Assembly (NCBI RefSeq): GCF_010093065.1
Contig: NZ_CP048113.1
Span: 7,768,001 to 7,832,000 of the forward strand
DNA length: 64,000 nucleotides
Direction: 5' to 3'
Source of the DNA: Chitinophaga agri
Lineage (GTDB): Bacteria > Bacteroidota > Bacteroidia > Chitinophagales > Chitinophagaceae
Under the pieces are notes generated by a model. That model did no database searches, was not told the origin of the DNA, and saw nothing but the letters and a program-made list of their open reading frames with translations. Within the stretch, counting starts at the first letter, position 1. Each line of letters begins with the position of its first letter. Position numbers and translations under genes: made by a program. This document shows positions 29,480-38,500 of this stretch, one piece after another.

Positions 29480-30850
29480 TTACATTAAAGTTGTCAACGT
29501 TGACTTGTCCATTAAATATTGCAATACCAACTTATCTTCTATATTAGCCTTAATAGTAGGGCAGGTTACTTCGCCATTGTACCAGTCCTTGGGACATCCG
29601 CCGTTACACACGGGGAACAGGTTGCATTTGGAGCATTTCGGAGAGACGTTACAGGCGGCAAGATCATCATACCAGCCGCGCACCTGTGTTTTGTCGTTGT
29701 AGGTGGATGTATCTTCCAGCAGGTTCCCGATGATGTATTTCTCATCGTTATATTTCGGCGTATAGGGGAATTCGTAACAAGGCGTGATGTTGCCGGTTGC
29801 ATCGTATACTTCGCTGGCTTCGTTGACGACCATGCATACATCATAGTTTCTAAGGGGCAGGATATATTCCATGGGAAATCCCTGTTCCTGCAGGTACATC
29901 AGCCATTCTATTTCGAGTTCGGCAAATTCGTTGGTGGTGAGTCCCTGTTCGTCACCTGCTGTTTTGTCGCCCCAGTTGGTAATTGGAGAAAAGCCCAGTT
30001 CTACTTTTTCCCGCAGACCTAATGAAACGATGTAATCTATAAACTCGGTTACGTGCTGATAGTTGGATTCGTCGATATTCATGCGTATGAAGATCGGCCG
30101 TTGTACAATTTGCTGATAGTGTTCGAGTGAACAGATCTCCACGATATTCTTCATGATAATGTCGAAGGTCGATTCACCTTTTTTGGTGATACGCCGTTTA
30201 TCATGGTGTTCTTTCATGGTATCTACGGTGATCTGAAACCTGTTTATTTTGTGATGCAGATACAGTTCAGTGAAAATATCTTTTTTCAGGCTCAGTCCAT
30301 TGGTGATCATGGAGGCACTATACCGGATGCCGCGGTCTTTTGCGATCTCCTGCATCCTGTTACTGAGGTTGATGATAGCGCTGTAACCCATTAAAGGCTC
30401 TCCACCGTACCAGGTGGTGTGTATGAGTTCAGCATCGTCCTTTCGGTCTAATTGCCAGAGCAGGCGCTGTAGGATTTTTTCCTGGATATCGGCACCCATA
30501 GTTTGCTTGGAATGGACCTGACCACAATAGAAGCATCCCAGCTGGCAGTTGGCGGTGGGCTGGATGGTTAAAGAGATACATTTTGTATCCTTGACACCAA
30601 GTTTATTCAGCTTCAGGATCTCCTGAAATTCGTCTTCGTGGCTATTGACGATGATCTCATAATCCATAAACCTGGACAGCAGGTTATTTCCCAGTCCCAT
30701 AAAGTCACCGTTCAGCAGTTGCTGATAGACGCTGTCTTCGATCACGGCGGATATCCCGCTTCTCGTAGAGAAAAGTATGCGTTGGAGGGGGACACTGTTG
30801 GGGTCCAACACATCGGTTATCACTATGTATTTTGATAATTTGAACATCAT
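29480..30850 (-). CDS. Radical SAM/SPASM peptide maturase
   Basis: A 456-residue enzyme expected to modify the precursor through SAM-derived radicals. Counting from the ATG at 30848-30850, the [4Fe-4S] motif C-x3-C-x2-C is Cys102, Cys106 and Cys109 (NCQLGCFYCGQ), and GGEP is at 149-152 (TWYGGEPLMG). The C-terminal SPASM domain is complete: GNITPC, then CSKCNLFPVCNGGC and a last Cys, binding two auxiliary clusters. N-terminal residues 1-90 may bind the leader. A longer frame adds 30 residues without resemblance. Reactions in this family include thioether, C-C or C-O cross-links and epimerisation; I cannot say which applies. It follows the precursor gene. Confidence 0.93.
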   Translation of the reverse strand: MMFKLSKYIVITDVLDPNSVPLQRILFSTRSGISAVIEDSVYQQLLNGDFMGLGNNLLSRFMDYEIIVNSHEDEFQEILKLNKLGVKDTKCISLTIQPTANCQLGCFYCGQVHSKQTMGADIQEKILQRLLWQLDRKDDAELIHTTWYGGEPLMGYSAIINLSNRMQEIAKDRGIRYSASMITNGLSLKKDIFTELYLHHKINRFQITVDTMKEHHDKRRITKKGESTFDIIMKNIVEICSLEHYQQIVQRPIFIRMNIDESNYQHVTEFIDYIVSLGLREKVELGFSPITNWGDKTAGDEQGLTTNEFAELEIEWLMYLQEQGFPMEYILPLRNYDVCMVVNEASEVYDATGNITPCYEFPYTPKYNDEKYIIGNLLEDTSTYNDKTQVRGWYDDLAACNVSPKCSKCNLFPVCNGGCPKDWYNGEVTCPTIKANIEDKLVLQYLMDKSTLTTLM

Positions 30851-30946
30851 GATGGTAGGGTTTGTTGTTATCCCATGCAGCGATACTTGTACCTGATTGC
30901 AGAGGAACCAGCGTAAAAGGGGAGCGTCAAATCGGCCCATAAAAAG

Positions 30947-31008
30947 CCATTAACAACATGTAGGTTTCCACCCACATGCTGTTAATGGACAAGACGTAAT
31001 CTGTCTTG
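30947..31008 (-). terminator. Hairpin pair after the precursor gene (attenuator-like)
   Basis: On the minus strand a 15-bp stem (arms 30974-30988 and 30947-30961, CCATTAACAGCATGT with ACATGTTGTTAATGG, one G-U pair) is followed by CTTTTTATGG. A smaller CAAGAC/GTCTTG hairpin (30990-31008) lies between it and the precursor stop. This looks like a leaky terminator that lets the peptide gene be transcribed more than the maturase and export genes. Confidence 0.65.
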
Positions 31009-31028
31009 CGGTGGGCATAGTTATAGCA

Positions 31029-31247
31029 TCAGGTATAGCTGCTACCGCCGTCACAGGTACAATCAGGTGGTTTTGTACTATAGGTTGAACCGTTGTTGCA
31101 GGTACAACCGGCGAGATTGCCTCCACGGGTAGAAGATGCCTCGTCGAGGTTCATTACTTCAAATCCATCCTCTAAACCGCCTTCTTTTTTGGCTTCGCTG
31201 AATTTTTGCAGCGCCAGTTGCAAGCGTTTTGACTTCATTGAAAACAC
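31029..31247 (-). CDS. RiPP precursor peptide with double-glycine leader
   Basis: A 72-residue peptide. The leader (1-43) is helical and charged (LQLALQKFSEAKKEGG) and ends DEASSTRGG. Gly42-Gly43 is the expected cut site for the C39 exporter. The 29-residue core (44-72) has four cysteines in two near-copies of one motif: CTCNNGSTY (48-56) and CTCDGGSSY (63-71), separated by STKPPD. Cys, Thr, Ser, Tyr and Pro in the core are candidate sites for cross-linking or glycosylation. It is first in the maturase-exporter operon. The ATG at 31238 would shorten the leader by three residues. It resembles GG-leader natural product precursors known beside radical SAM genes. Confidence 0.88.
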   Translation of the reverse strand: MFSMKSKRLQLALQKFSEAKKEGGLEDGFEVMNLDEASSTRGGNLAGCTCNNGSTYSTKPPDCTCDGGSSYT

Positions 31248-31600
31248 ATTTTGTTTTGAGAAATCTGCTAAAGTTTTACATTATTAAGCATGCGTTGAAT
31301 GGCATAATTGCTCTTATGCAAAGTTTCAATTACAGATGGCCACTATATGAAAGACGTATAGATAGTTTCCCTCAATTTCATTCAGGCTGAAGAAAAGATT
31401 AATAAAGCCTGCCATTGCGGGATGTTTCTATTCTGGTGATTGTAACAATAAAGAATAAACGATTTAGTCTGCAAATCCGGGTTAAGACTGGCAATAGAGA
31501 TCCATTCGCGTCACAGCTGTGTCCGCGTGAGGGCCTGCAGGAGATAGTCAGCGCTATGACAAAGTCCGTACAGATATTCAATAAACCAGTTAACTAGAAA
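31248..31600. other. Upstream region of the RiPP operon
   Basis: About 350 bp, A+T-rich, between the precursor start and the end of the GT2 gene. On the minus strand AAACTTTG (complement of CAAAGTTT near 31320) is one mismatch from a TAnnTTTG element and would give a leader of about 65 bases. No second precursor-like small gene or other feature was found on either strand. Confidence 0.4.
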
Positions 31601-32377
31601 TCAAAACATTCGTTTCAGAGACGGGCGGTTTCGGATATCATGCAAAGCCTCCAGTTGCAGTTTCCTGCCACTGTCTGTAGCATGGTCGTTATCCGGATGG
31701 AGCCTGTAACAGTAAACGATATTAGGAACAGAGACAATGTTCTCATAGCCGGCCACTTCCATCAATGGCAACATCAGCGCCTGGTCGTAAGTGGACATGT
31801 AGAACCTGTCATCATTATATACGCCATTACTATACCTGAAATTATCTACATTAGGATCCTGTTGCAAAAAAGCCTTGAAGAGTTTATACTTAAAGGTTTT
31901 CAGATGAGATGCTTTCCAACTTGCCTTTCTCAGATTTTCAAACTCCGCTGTTGTGTAGGGTGGACATGGATCAAGAAATCCATAGTTAGTGATATATTGC
32001 CCATAGGTGAGCAATGTATTGTCATTATATTTACTGTTTACGATCTGTAGGGCAAATTCTCCGAAGAGATAGTCGTCACCATCCAGTATTACAACTATAT
32101 CATCGTCATCAAGTGTCAGTTTGACGAGTGCCCGGTATATATTTTCGAGTGAGCCAAGCCGCTCTTTATTTCTTATGAAATGGAAATTTTCAAGGTCTTC
32201 ATCTATTAAATCAAGGGTGCCATCGTCTGAAGCATCATCCAGCAAATAAACTACGTAGTTTCTGTATTCCTGTCCCAGCAAAGAGCTCACACAGTCGATA
32301 ATATAATTACCGGCGTTCCTGAAGGGAACAAGCACCACCATTTTGTGAAATGTCTTTGGGTTATCTGGTATTAACAT
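31601..32377 (-). CDS. Family 2 (GT-A) glycosyltransferase
   Basis: A 258-residue glycosyltransferase with the GT2 nucleotide-sugar-binding start (MVVLVPFRNAGNYIIDCVSSLLGQ) and LLDDASDDGT. The metal motif is DGDD at 99-102. The acceptor region includes YMSTYDQALMLPLMEVAG, and the protein ends in a Tyr/His-rich segment (YCYRLHPDN). It lies on the same strand as the RiPP operon, upstream of the precursor, and is the third glycosyltransferase in the area. It may act on the peptide or its glycan. The 353-bp gap means it could also be independent. Confidence 0.88.
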   Translation of the reverse strand: MLIPDNPKTFHKMVVLVPFRNAGNYIIDCVSSLLGQEYRNYVVYLLDDASDDGTLDLIDEDLENFHFIRNKERLGSLENIYRALVKLTLDDDDIVVILDGDDYLFGEFALQIVNSKYNDNTLLTYGQYITNYGFLDPCPPYTTAEFENLRKASWKASHLKTFKYKLFKAFLQQDPNVDNFRYSNGVYNDDRFYMSTYDQALMLPLMEVAGYENIVSVPNIVYCYRLHPDNDHATDSGRKLQLEALHDIRNRPSLKRMF

Positions 32378-32759
32378 ACTGAATCATTGAGTGCATTTGC
32401 GTGAAATTACGGTCTGGCGTTGGGTTGTATATTCAGATTCGAGGGAATGGAACAACAGTGTATTAAGTATGTAAAATGGGATATTAAGCGTTTAACAAAC
32501 TGTTGGCCAACAAACTATTCATTTAACCTTAACTAAAGTAATACTAAATTATTTGAAAAACAAAATTTTCCTTTCAATTTTTATTGTGCCTGGTCAAAAA
32601 AAATATGCTTAAACATAATTTTGTTTACACTTAATTGTGTAATGGTTTTGGGATGATGTGAACAACCTGATGAGATGGATTTCTGCTACCAGTTTTTTCT
32701 TACTTCGTTGGTAATGGGTCCGGATCTGCATGCGTTAAGCAGCCATATTAAGAGGTTGT
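32378..32759. other. A+T-rich intergenic region without a recognised gene
   Basis: About 380 bp with long A and T stretches. A plus-strand TAATTTTG at 32616-32623 matches a -7 element, but no plus-strand gene follows. No structured RNA or coding remnant was recognised. Confidence 0.5.
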
Positions 32760-33545
32760 TCAGCTATCCGCTCCCGGCGGCGTCTGACCAAAGATCCGGC
32801 TCATCTGCGCATACATTTCAGGATGATGCTGTTTGAATTTCTCAGGTTTCTGGAAGAAATATTCCGAAGTCACTGCCAGAAACTCCGCTTCGTTTGTTAC
32901 TGCATAAGGATTAATATCGGACCGGCCCTGCTCAATAGCGCGCATTTCTTCATGCATCATTTTCAACCAGGGCACTGCATATTCATGTCGCATCAGATTT
33001 TCAGGCACGCCATCGGTTGCACCGTCTGACATGTCCAGCAGATGTACGAATTCATGAATCGCCGTATGTTCGGTGCCCGATGACGTGGAAAAGGCCTTGA
33101 TCAGCGCGGCTCTCGATAGCAACATCTGACCGTTCATATAGCCGGAGCCAACCATACCCAGTATATTCCTCTCGTCACCTTCAAACTGGAAGTTATGATC
33201 AAAGGTATCCGGGTAGAGGATAACGTTTGTAAGGTTACGATATTTCCAGTCAGGAAAACCGAAGATGGGGACCACGGCACTGGCCGCAATGTAGACTTTG
33301 TCCAGGTCAGTGACATCTGTGCCAACGCCTTCAATACGCACGTACTGTAAGAACTCGTTCACCAGTTTTTCGAAGCGGCCTTTTTCGTTGTCATTCAGGA
33401 GCTGATAATACCGGATATGTTCGTTGAGTAAATTTTTATAAATACCTGCCATGGCCTGGTTCTGCGTCTGATTTTTCTTTTTGCGGCGCATGTATAGTAT
33501 GATGAACAGGCAACATGTTAGTAAGGCGATTGTATATAGCTCCAT
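32760..33545 (-). CDS. mtfA: MtfA-like zinc metallopeptidase (M90)
   Basis: A 261-residue protein with one N-terminal transmembrane helix (ALLTCCLFIILYM) and a cytosolic or periplasmic MtfA domain. The zinc motif is HEFVH at residues 164-168, with the downstream acidic ligand expected in TNEAEFLAVTSEYFF. SGYMNGQMLLSRAAL is also typical of the family. In E. coli MtfA is linked to control of the glucose transporter via Mlc; that pathway is not expected here, so the substrate is open. A tiny reading frame lies 22 bp upstream. Confidence 0.88.
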   Translation of the reverse strand: MELYTIALLTCCLFIILYMRRKKKNQTQNQAMAGIYKNLLNEHIRYYQLLNDNEKGRFEKLVNEFLQYVRIEGVGTDVTDLDKVYIAASAVVPIFGFPDWKYRNLTNVILYPDTFDHNFQFEGDERNILGMVGSGYMNGQMLLSRAALIKAFSTSSGTEHTAIHEFVHLLDMSDGATDGVPENLMRHEYAVPWLKMMHEEMRAIEQGRSDINPYAVTNEAEFLAVTSEYFFQKPEKFKQHHPEMYAQMSRIFGQTPPGADS

Positions 33546-33567
33546 ATGCTAAATGTAAGCAAAATAG

Positions 33568-33639
33568 CTAATCAGCCGCCGCATACACAGTCAGTATGAC
33601 ATAGATTGCCATAAATATAACCAGAAAGAAAGTGATCAT
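33568..33639 (-). CDS. Possible 23-residue membrane micropeptide upstream of mtfA
   Basis: An ATG at 33637-33639 opens 23 codons (MITFFLVIFMAIYVILTVYA plus three residues) ending at TAG 33568-33570. It is one uninterrupted hydrophobic helix. It sits 22 bp upstream of mtfA on the same strand, directly after the hairpin behind susD, and could be a small membrane protein or a translated leader. Nothing beyond composition and position supports it. Confidence 0.35.
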   Translation of the reverse strand: MITFFLVIFMAIYVILTVYAAAD

Positions 33640-33648
33640 GGTTTTTTA

Positions 33649-33681
33649 GGGAGGCGTGTAAAGATAGTTTACGCGCCTCCC
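33649..33681. terminator. Hairpin after the second susD
   Basis: GGGAGGCGTGTAAA and TTTACGCGCCTCCC form a 14-bp stem with one mismatch and a 5-base loop, 20 bp past the susD stop. A T-run follows on the plus side; on the minus side, the direction of susD, an A-run follows. It is GC-rich enough to end or stabilise the susCD transcript. Confidence 0.6.
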
Positions 33682-33700
33682 TTTTGAGTGCTATAATATG

Positions 33701-35482
33701 TTAATACCCTGGATTCTGAACGATCCTTGGATTGCGGTCTATCACATCCTGTGGAATAGGGTTCAGGTACATTTTGGGGATGAACACATGCGGATGGTTC
33801 AATGGTACAGGTTCATATTGCCATACGCCGCTGTTATTACCCGGAATACTGTTGGTGATCTTCATGCCATGCCTGTCGTGGATGAGCAATTGTTCCGCCG
33901 TTTTCCAGCGAATAAGGTCATAGAATCGTTTATTTTCGAAGCATAACTCTACACGCCGCTCGTGGTGAATAGCAGTACGCATCTCCTCCTGACTGAGAGC
34001 CGGCGGCAGATCCGGCACTCCTGCACGGGCACGTAACTGGTTCATAGCAGCATATACGGAGGCATCCGGGCCCACGGCTTCATTCTGCGCTTCAGCATAT
34101 CCCAGCAGGACCTCTGCGTAGCGGTAGTAAATAAAATTTGCGCCACTGATAGTTCCTCCGCCGGGTCTTACGAGTGGGTTCAACCGTTTCTTAAAATAAT
34201 ATCCTGTATTGCTGACGTCATCAGTACCGAAATCGATCTGATTTTTTGAAGGCCGTACTTTGTCTATGCGTGTGTAAATGGTGTCCTGTTTGTCCATCCA
34301 GGTCATTTTGTAAGGTGCGCCGTCATAAACGATCCATTGGTAGAACCTTGGTTCCCTGCCAACATAGGGGTTTTGGGGGTTATAACCGGACGCCGGATCC
34401 TGTATGCTTTTGCCATTTGCCATCTGAAACTGGTCTACCAGTTCCTGTGTAGGATTATAATTGCCCCAGGTGTAATAGGCGCCATTGATCCATACGGGGC
34501 CACCATATTGTTCAAAGGAAGAACCCATAGTGACCGCTACAACCTGCCGGTCCCAGACTATTTCACTATTGTACTCATTCGCTTCATACCACAAGGCTGA
34601 CAAGTCAGCGAACAATCCATAGGGATGGCCGTTCCCAAACTGGTCCAGGAATTGTCTGAAGGTAGCGGCAGCAGCGCCCCATCTGTTTGGATCAAACTGG
34701 CCGTAGCCGGCCACATGATGCGGATCTGCACCCGCGGCTGGTTGTGCCGCGTTGAAGGCAGGGCTGGCGGCATATAGCTGTATCCAGCCTTTTAAGGCCA
34801 ATGCTGCGCCTAATGTGGCCCTGCCGGCATCAGCATCGCCCCGGTTATATTTAACAGCCAGACGGGCATTTGAAATGACCGTATCGAGGTCGCTGGTTAT
34901 AAAATCCACTGTTTGGGCAAACGTGCTTCTTGGGTAATACAGCTGACTGCTGTCGGCGGTACTGCGGTCAGGTACGGTAGTGATAATGGGAAGTCCGCCG
35001 AGGTGCATCCAGAGTTCGCTATAAAAGAACGCGCGAAGGAAGCGGGCTTCATCCAGCCGTCTTTCTCGCCAGGTATCCGAAAAGTTGGCAGCATATGTCT
35101 GGACCTTTGTCATGAAGGTGTTGCATTTCCTGACAGCAATAAATGTGGCGGGCCAATTGGTCAGCGCACCTGATCCCGTAATGCCACCCCACACCGTGTA
35201 GTCTGTGCCTGCAGGGGATACGATGCCCTGTTTCCAGTTGTAGGAGGTGTAGTAGAACCCTGCATCATTGTCGTCGGTGAAATTATCCAGGTTTTCAGGT
35301 TGATTCCAGTAGTTTGGCAAGCTGCCATAAATATCATTCAGAAAGATATCGGCATCTCCTTCTGATGCCCATTGCGTTTCGTCGGTTAGTTGTGTTTTAT
35401 TCGTATTCTCGAGAAAATCTTTGGTGCAGGCGGAAAAGGGCAGGCAGCCGGCGAGCAGCACGAAGTATATAATATGTTTCAT
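33701..35482 (-). CDS. SusD/RagB-family lipoprotein (second pair)
   Basis: A 593-residue outer-membrane lipoprotein with an N-terminal lipobox near LPFSAC (Cys19). SusD helices include RRLDEARFLRAFFYSELWMHLGGLP, YYRYAEVLLGYAEAQNEA and RRVELCFENKRFYDLIRW. It ends NPRIVQNPGY. It forms the binding lid of the SusC transporter encoded 23 bp upstream. No glycoside hydrolase follows, so the ligand cannot be guessed; some such orphan pairs import peptides or other oligomers. Confidence 0.94.
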   Translation of the reverse strand: MKHIIYFVLLAGCLPFSACTKDFLENTNKTQLTDETQWASEGDADIFLNDIYGSLPNYWNQPENLDNFTDDNDAGFYYTSYNWKQGIVSPAGTDYTVWGGITGSGALTNWPATFIAVRKCNTFMTKVQTYAANFSDTWRERRLDEARFLRAFFYSELWMHLGGLPIITTVPDRSTADSSQLYYPRSTFAQTVDFITSDLDTVISNARLAVKYNRGDADAGRATLGAALALKGWIQLYAASPAFNAAQPAAGADPHHVAGYGQFDPNRWGAAAATFRQFLDQFGNGHPYGLFADLSALWYEANEYNSEIVWDRQVVAVTMGSSFEQYGGPVWINGAYYTWGNYNPTQELVDQFQMANGKSIQDPASGYNPQNPYVGREPRFYQWIVYDGAPYKMTWMDKQDTIYTRIDKVRPSKNQIDFGTDDVSNTGYYFKKRLNPLVRPGGGTISGANFIYYRYAEVLLGYAEAQNEAVGPDASVYAAMNQLRARAGVPDLPPALSQEEMRTAIHHERRVELCFENKRFYDLIRWKTAEQLLIHDRHGMKITNSIPGNNSGVWQYEPVPLNHPHVFIPKMYLNPIPQDVIDRNPRIVQNPGY

Positions 35483-35505
35483 AAAAGGTACTGTTAAAGC
35501 GTGAA

Positions 35506-38500
35506 CTAAAAGGTTACATTTAATCCCATCACATACACTTTCTGATTAGGATAGGCGGTTTCACCATCGGTGTAACCCACTTCGGGGTCGATGAAATTCA
35601 ACTTGCTGATGGTAAATACGTTCTGACCAGATACATACATCCGCACGGACTGCATTTTCCAGCGTTGCGTGAGTACGGCAGGTAGCGTGTAACCCAGTAC
35701 CGCTGTTTTCAGGCGTAGCAGTCCGGTGTTTGCCATCCAGAAATCGGAGGTCTGTGTATTATTTGCGTAGGGAGACTGATTAGCTCTTGGATACTTTGCG
35801 CGCTGACTGGCAGGTGTCCAGCGGTTATTATAATATTCATATGCAGAATTACTGTTGTTGTTATTAAAGGGGATCGTCTGGAAGCCAGCGATGTTAAAGC
35901 TGGACAAGGAAGAACCCTGAAAGAACAGGCTGAGATCCAGTCCTTTCCAGGAGGCGGATGGCGTGAAGCCATAAGTGATCAATGGATAGGTTGGATAACC
36001 GATATGCGTTTCATCGTGTGCATCGATCTTTCCATCCGGCTTTCCGTCCGGTCCGCTGAGATCAGCGTATTTTATATCACCGGGATGCAGGTTACCAAAC
36101 TGTATCACGTTATAACCGTCTGCTGGATTAATGATACCGTCATTGTTCTTATCATCGGCAGTACTGAAAAGTCCGAGCGCATGGTAGCCGAATGGTGTAC
36201 CCAGCGCCCTGCCCGTCCGGCTTCTGTTAGGATTGTTACGTGTAGCGGACGTTTCGAAGATCTGCAGCATTTTGTTCCGCGCATAGCTGAAGTTCCCGTT
36301 TAAACTGAGGCGCAGTCCATTTGTGAATTGATGTGTCGTACCAGCCGTGATCTCTATGCCACTGTTTTCCATGACACCTTCGTTCTCGTCCGATAGATTA
36401 AGACCATATTCAATAGGGATAGTTACCGCAGGCGGCAGCAGCATGCCAGTCCTTCTTTCCCTGAAATAATCCACCTCCAGATCTAATAATCCCTGCCACA
36501 ATGAAGCTTCAAACCCAATGTTTGTCTTCGTAGAGATCTCCCAGGTGATATTGCGGTTGGCCTCACGTGGTACGAAAGATCCTTGCACCATCGTGCCATT
36601 GCCCCAGGCATAGGCATTACCATACAGGGAATAGCCCTGTAAATACTGGAAGGACGTTCCGGCAAGATTACCTGATTTTCCCCATGATCCTCTTAATTTC
36701 AGATAATTGACAAAGGGGATACGCTGCATGAAGCGCTCACCTGAAGCCACCCAGCCAAGAGACACCGCAGGGAAGTATCCCCAGCGTTTGCCTGGTGCGA
36801 AATAATAATGGCCATCATAGCGGCCAGATGCTTCTACCAGGTATTTGTTAGCATAACTATAGCCGATCCTGTAAACAAATCCGATCTGACTACCTGTAGA
36901 GGATGATCCGCTGTTATCAAAGTCATTTTTATTGGAGCTACCCATGCTGAGCTCATCGATGTTTACGCCAAAATTGTTCCTGCGTGCAGAAAAGGCGCTT
37001 GAGTCGCTGTCCCGTGCTTCTGCCACGAGCAAGCCGGTGATGTCATGTTTACCGAATGTGCGTTTATAATTCAGATATCCCTGGTAGGTATAGGTTCGCT
37101 GCTGTGCGTATTCCTGTTCCAGCCATGTATAGGTAGCGGCGCTTCCCTCAGAAGTGGATATTTGTCTCGTGTAGGTATATGGTGTGGTGGACAGATCCTG
37201 CGAATAAAAATAAAACGGTGTATGCCATCCTTTACTGGTGGTTTGCATCGGGTCGAAGCTGAAAGTGGCCTTGAGGCTCAACCCGGGTATGAACGGCAGT
37301 TCCTGGTTGACAGAAAGCGTTGATAGCATTGTGCTCTTGTTATCACGCTGGTATCCCGCATTAAGGACGCCGATAGGGGAGTTGCCTGCAAATTCGCCCC
37401 ATAGACCATTGCTATATCTCAGGTTAGCAATGGGGACGAATTTATAGCCGCTGCGGAACAGGTTGCCTACCGTTGTGCCGGCATCCACAGAGCGGGTCTG
37501 CTGCCAGGCGCCGATCAGCGAAACGTTCACCGTAGTGGTTTTGGTAGCTTGTACGTCCAGATTGACAGTGTAGTCATATCGTTTATATTTAACCGGGTCA
37601 AACATGCCTGTCTGGTTCAGATAGCCCAGCGCAACGAAGTATTTTACTGATTGTGAGCCGCCGGTCAACTGAAGGCTATAGTTCTGCATGGGTGCATGCA
37701 GCTCCACGAGATCTTTGGTATTGCTGATGGGGTAACGGTCAGGGTCTTTTGCATGTAGTGCAGGATAATCGTCGATCAGGCTTTGGGCATAAGGCAATTG
37801 TGTGCCGTTGGGATTTTCATTGAGATAGGCTTCATTGTGGAGGCGCATATAGTCCTGCGCATTCAGCATATCAGGATAATACGTAGGCGTCTGCAGACCG
37901 TAGTATGCGTTCAGTGATAATTGTGGTGCACCACTCGCTCCTTTTTTGGTAGTGATCAACAATACGCCATTGGCGCCACCAAGGCCATAAGGGGCTACCG
38001 CAGCCGCATCTTTCAGCACGGTGACGGAAGCAATGGAGGTGGCAGGTATTTCGTTGATGTTGTTACGGATAATACCGTCGACTACAATAAGTGCGCCGTT
38101 GTTGCCGGTAGTGGCGATGCCACGGATGTGAATGTCTGGGTTATCGGCACCTGGCTGACCACCGTTGGGTCGCATACTTACACCGGCTACTCTGCCCGCC
38201 AGTGAGTTTGAGATGTTGGGGACGGCTGCTTTCGCCAGTTCTTTGCCACCAACTGATGATATGGCGGCTGTAGAAGATACTTTCTTTTGTGTGCCATATC
38301 CGATCACGAGTACTTCATTTAATCCGCTGGAGCTTTCCGCCAGAATGACCTCCATGGTGGCACGGCCTCCGATTGCAATTTCCTGCGACTGGTATCCCAT
38401 GTAGCTGATCTCAATTACAGCTTTATCCGCTCCGGAGACCTGTAATTGAAAAGTGCCATCCTCTCTGGACACAGTTCCCGTATTGCTACCTTTTACTTTT

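Noticed and set aside
19573..31247. Lanthipeptide or lasso peptide interpretation of the cluster
   Set aside because: No LanB, LanC, LanM or asparagine-synthetase-like enzyme is present; the modifying enzymes are SPASM radical SAM proteins and glycosyltransferases.
31399..31597. Two short opposite frames upstream of the RiPP precursor, considered as extra precursors
   Set aside because: Neither has a leader-like helix, a Gly-Gly site or a Cys/Ser-rich end.
32616..32623. Perfect TAATTTTG promoter element on the plus strand
   Set aside because: No plus-strand gene or terminator follows in a sensible distance; the region is very A+T-rich, so a chance match is likely.
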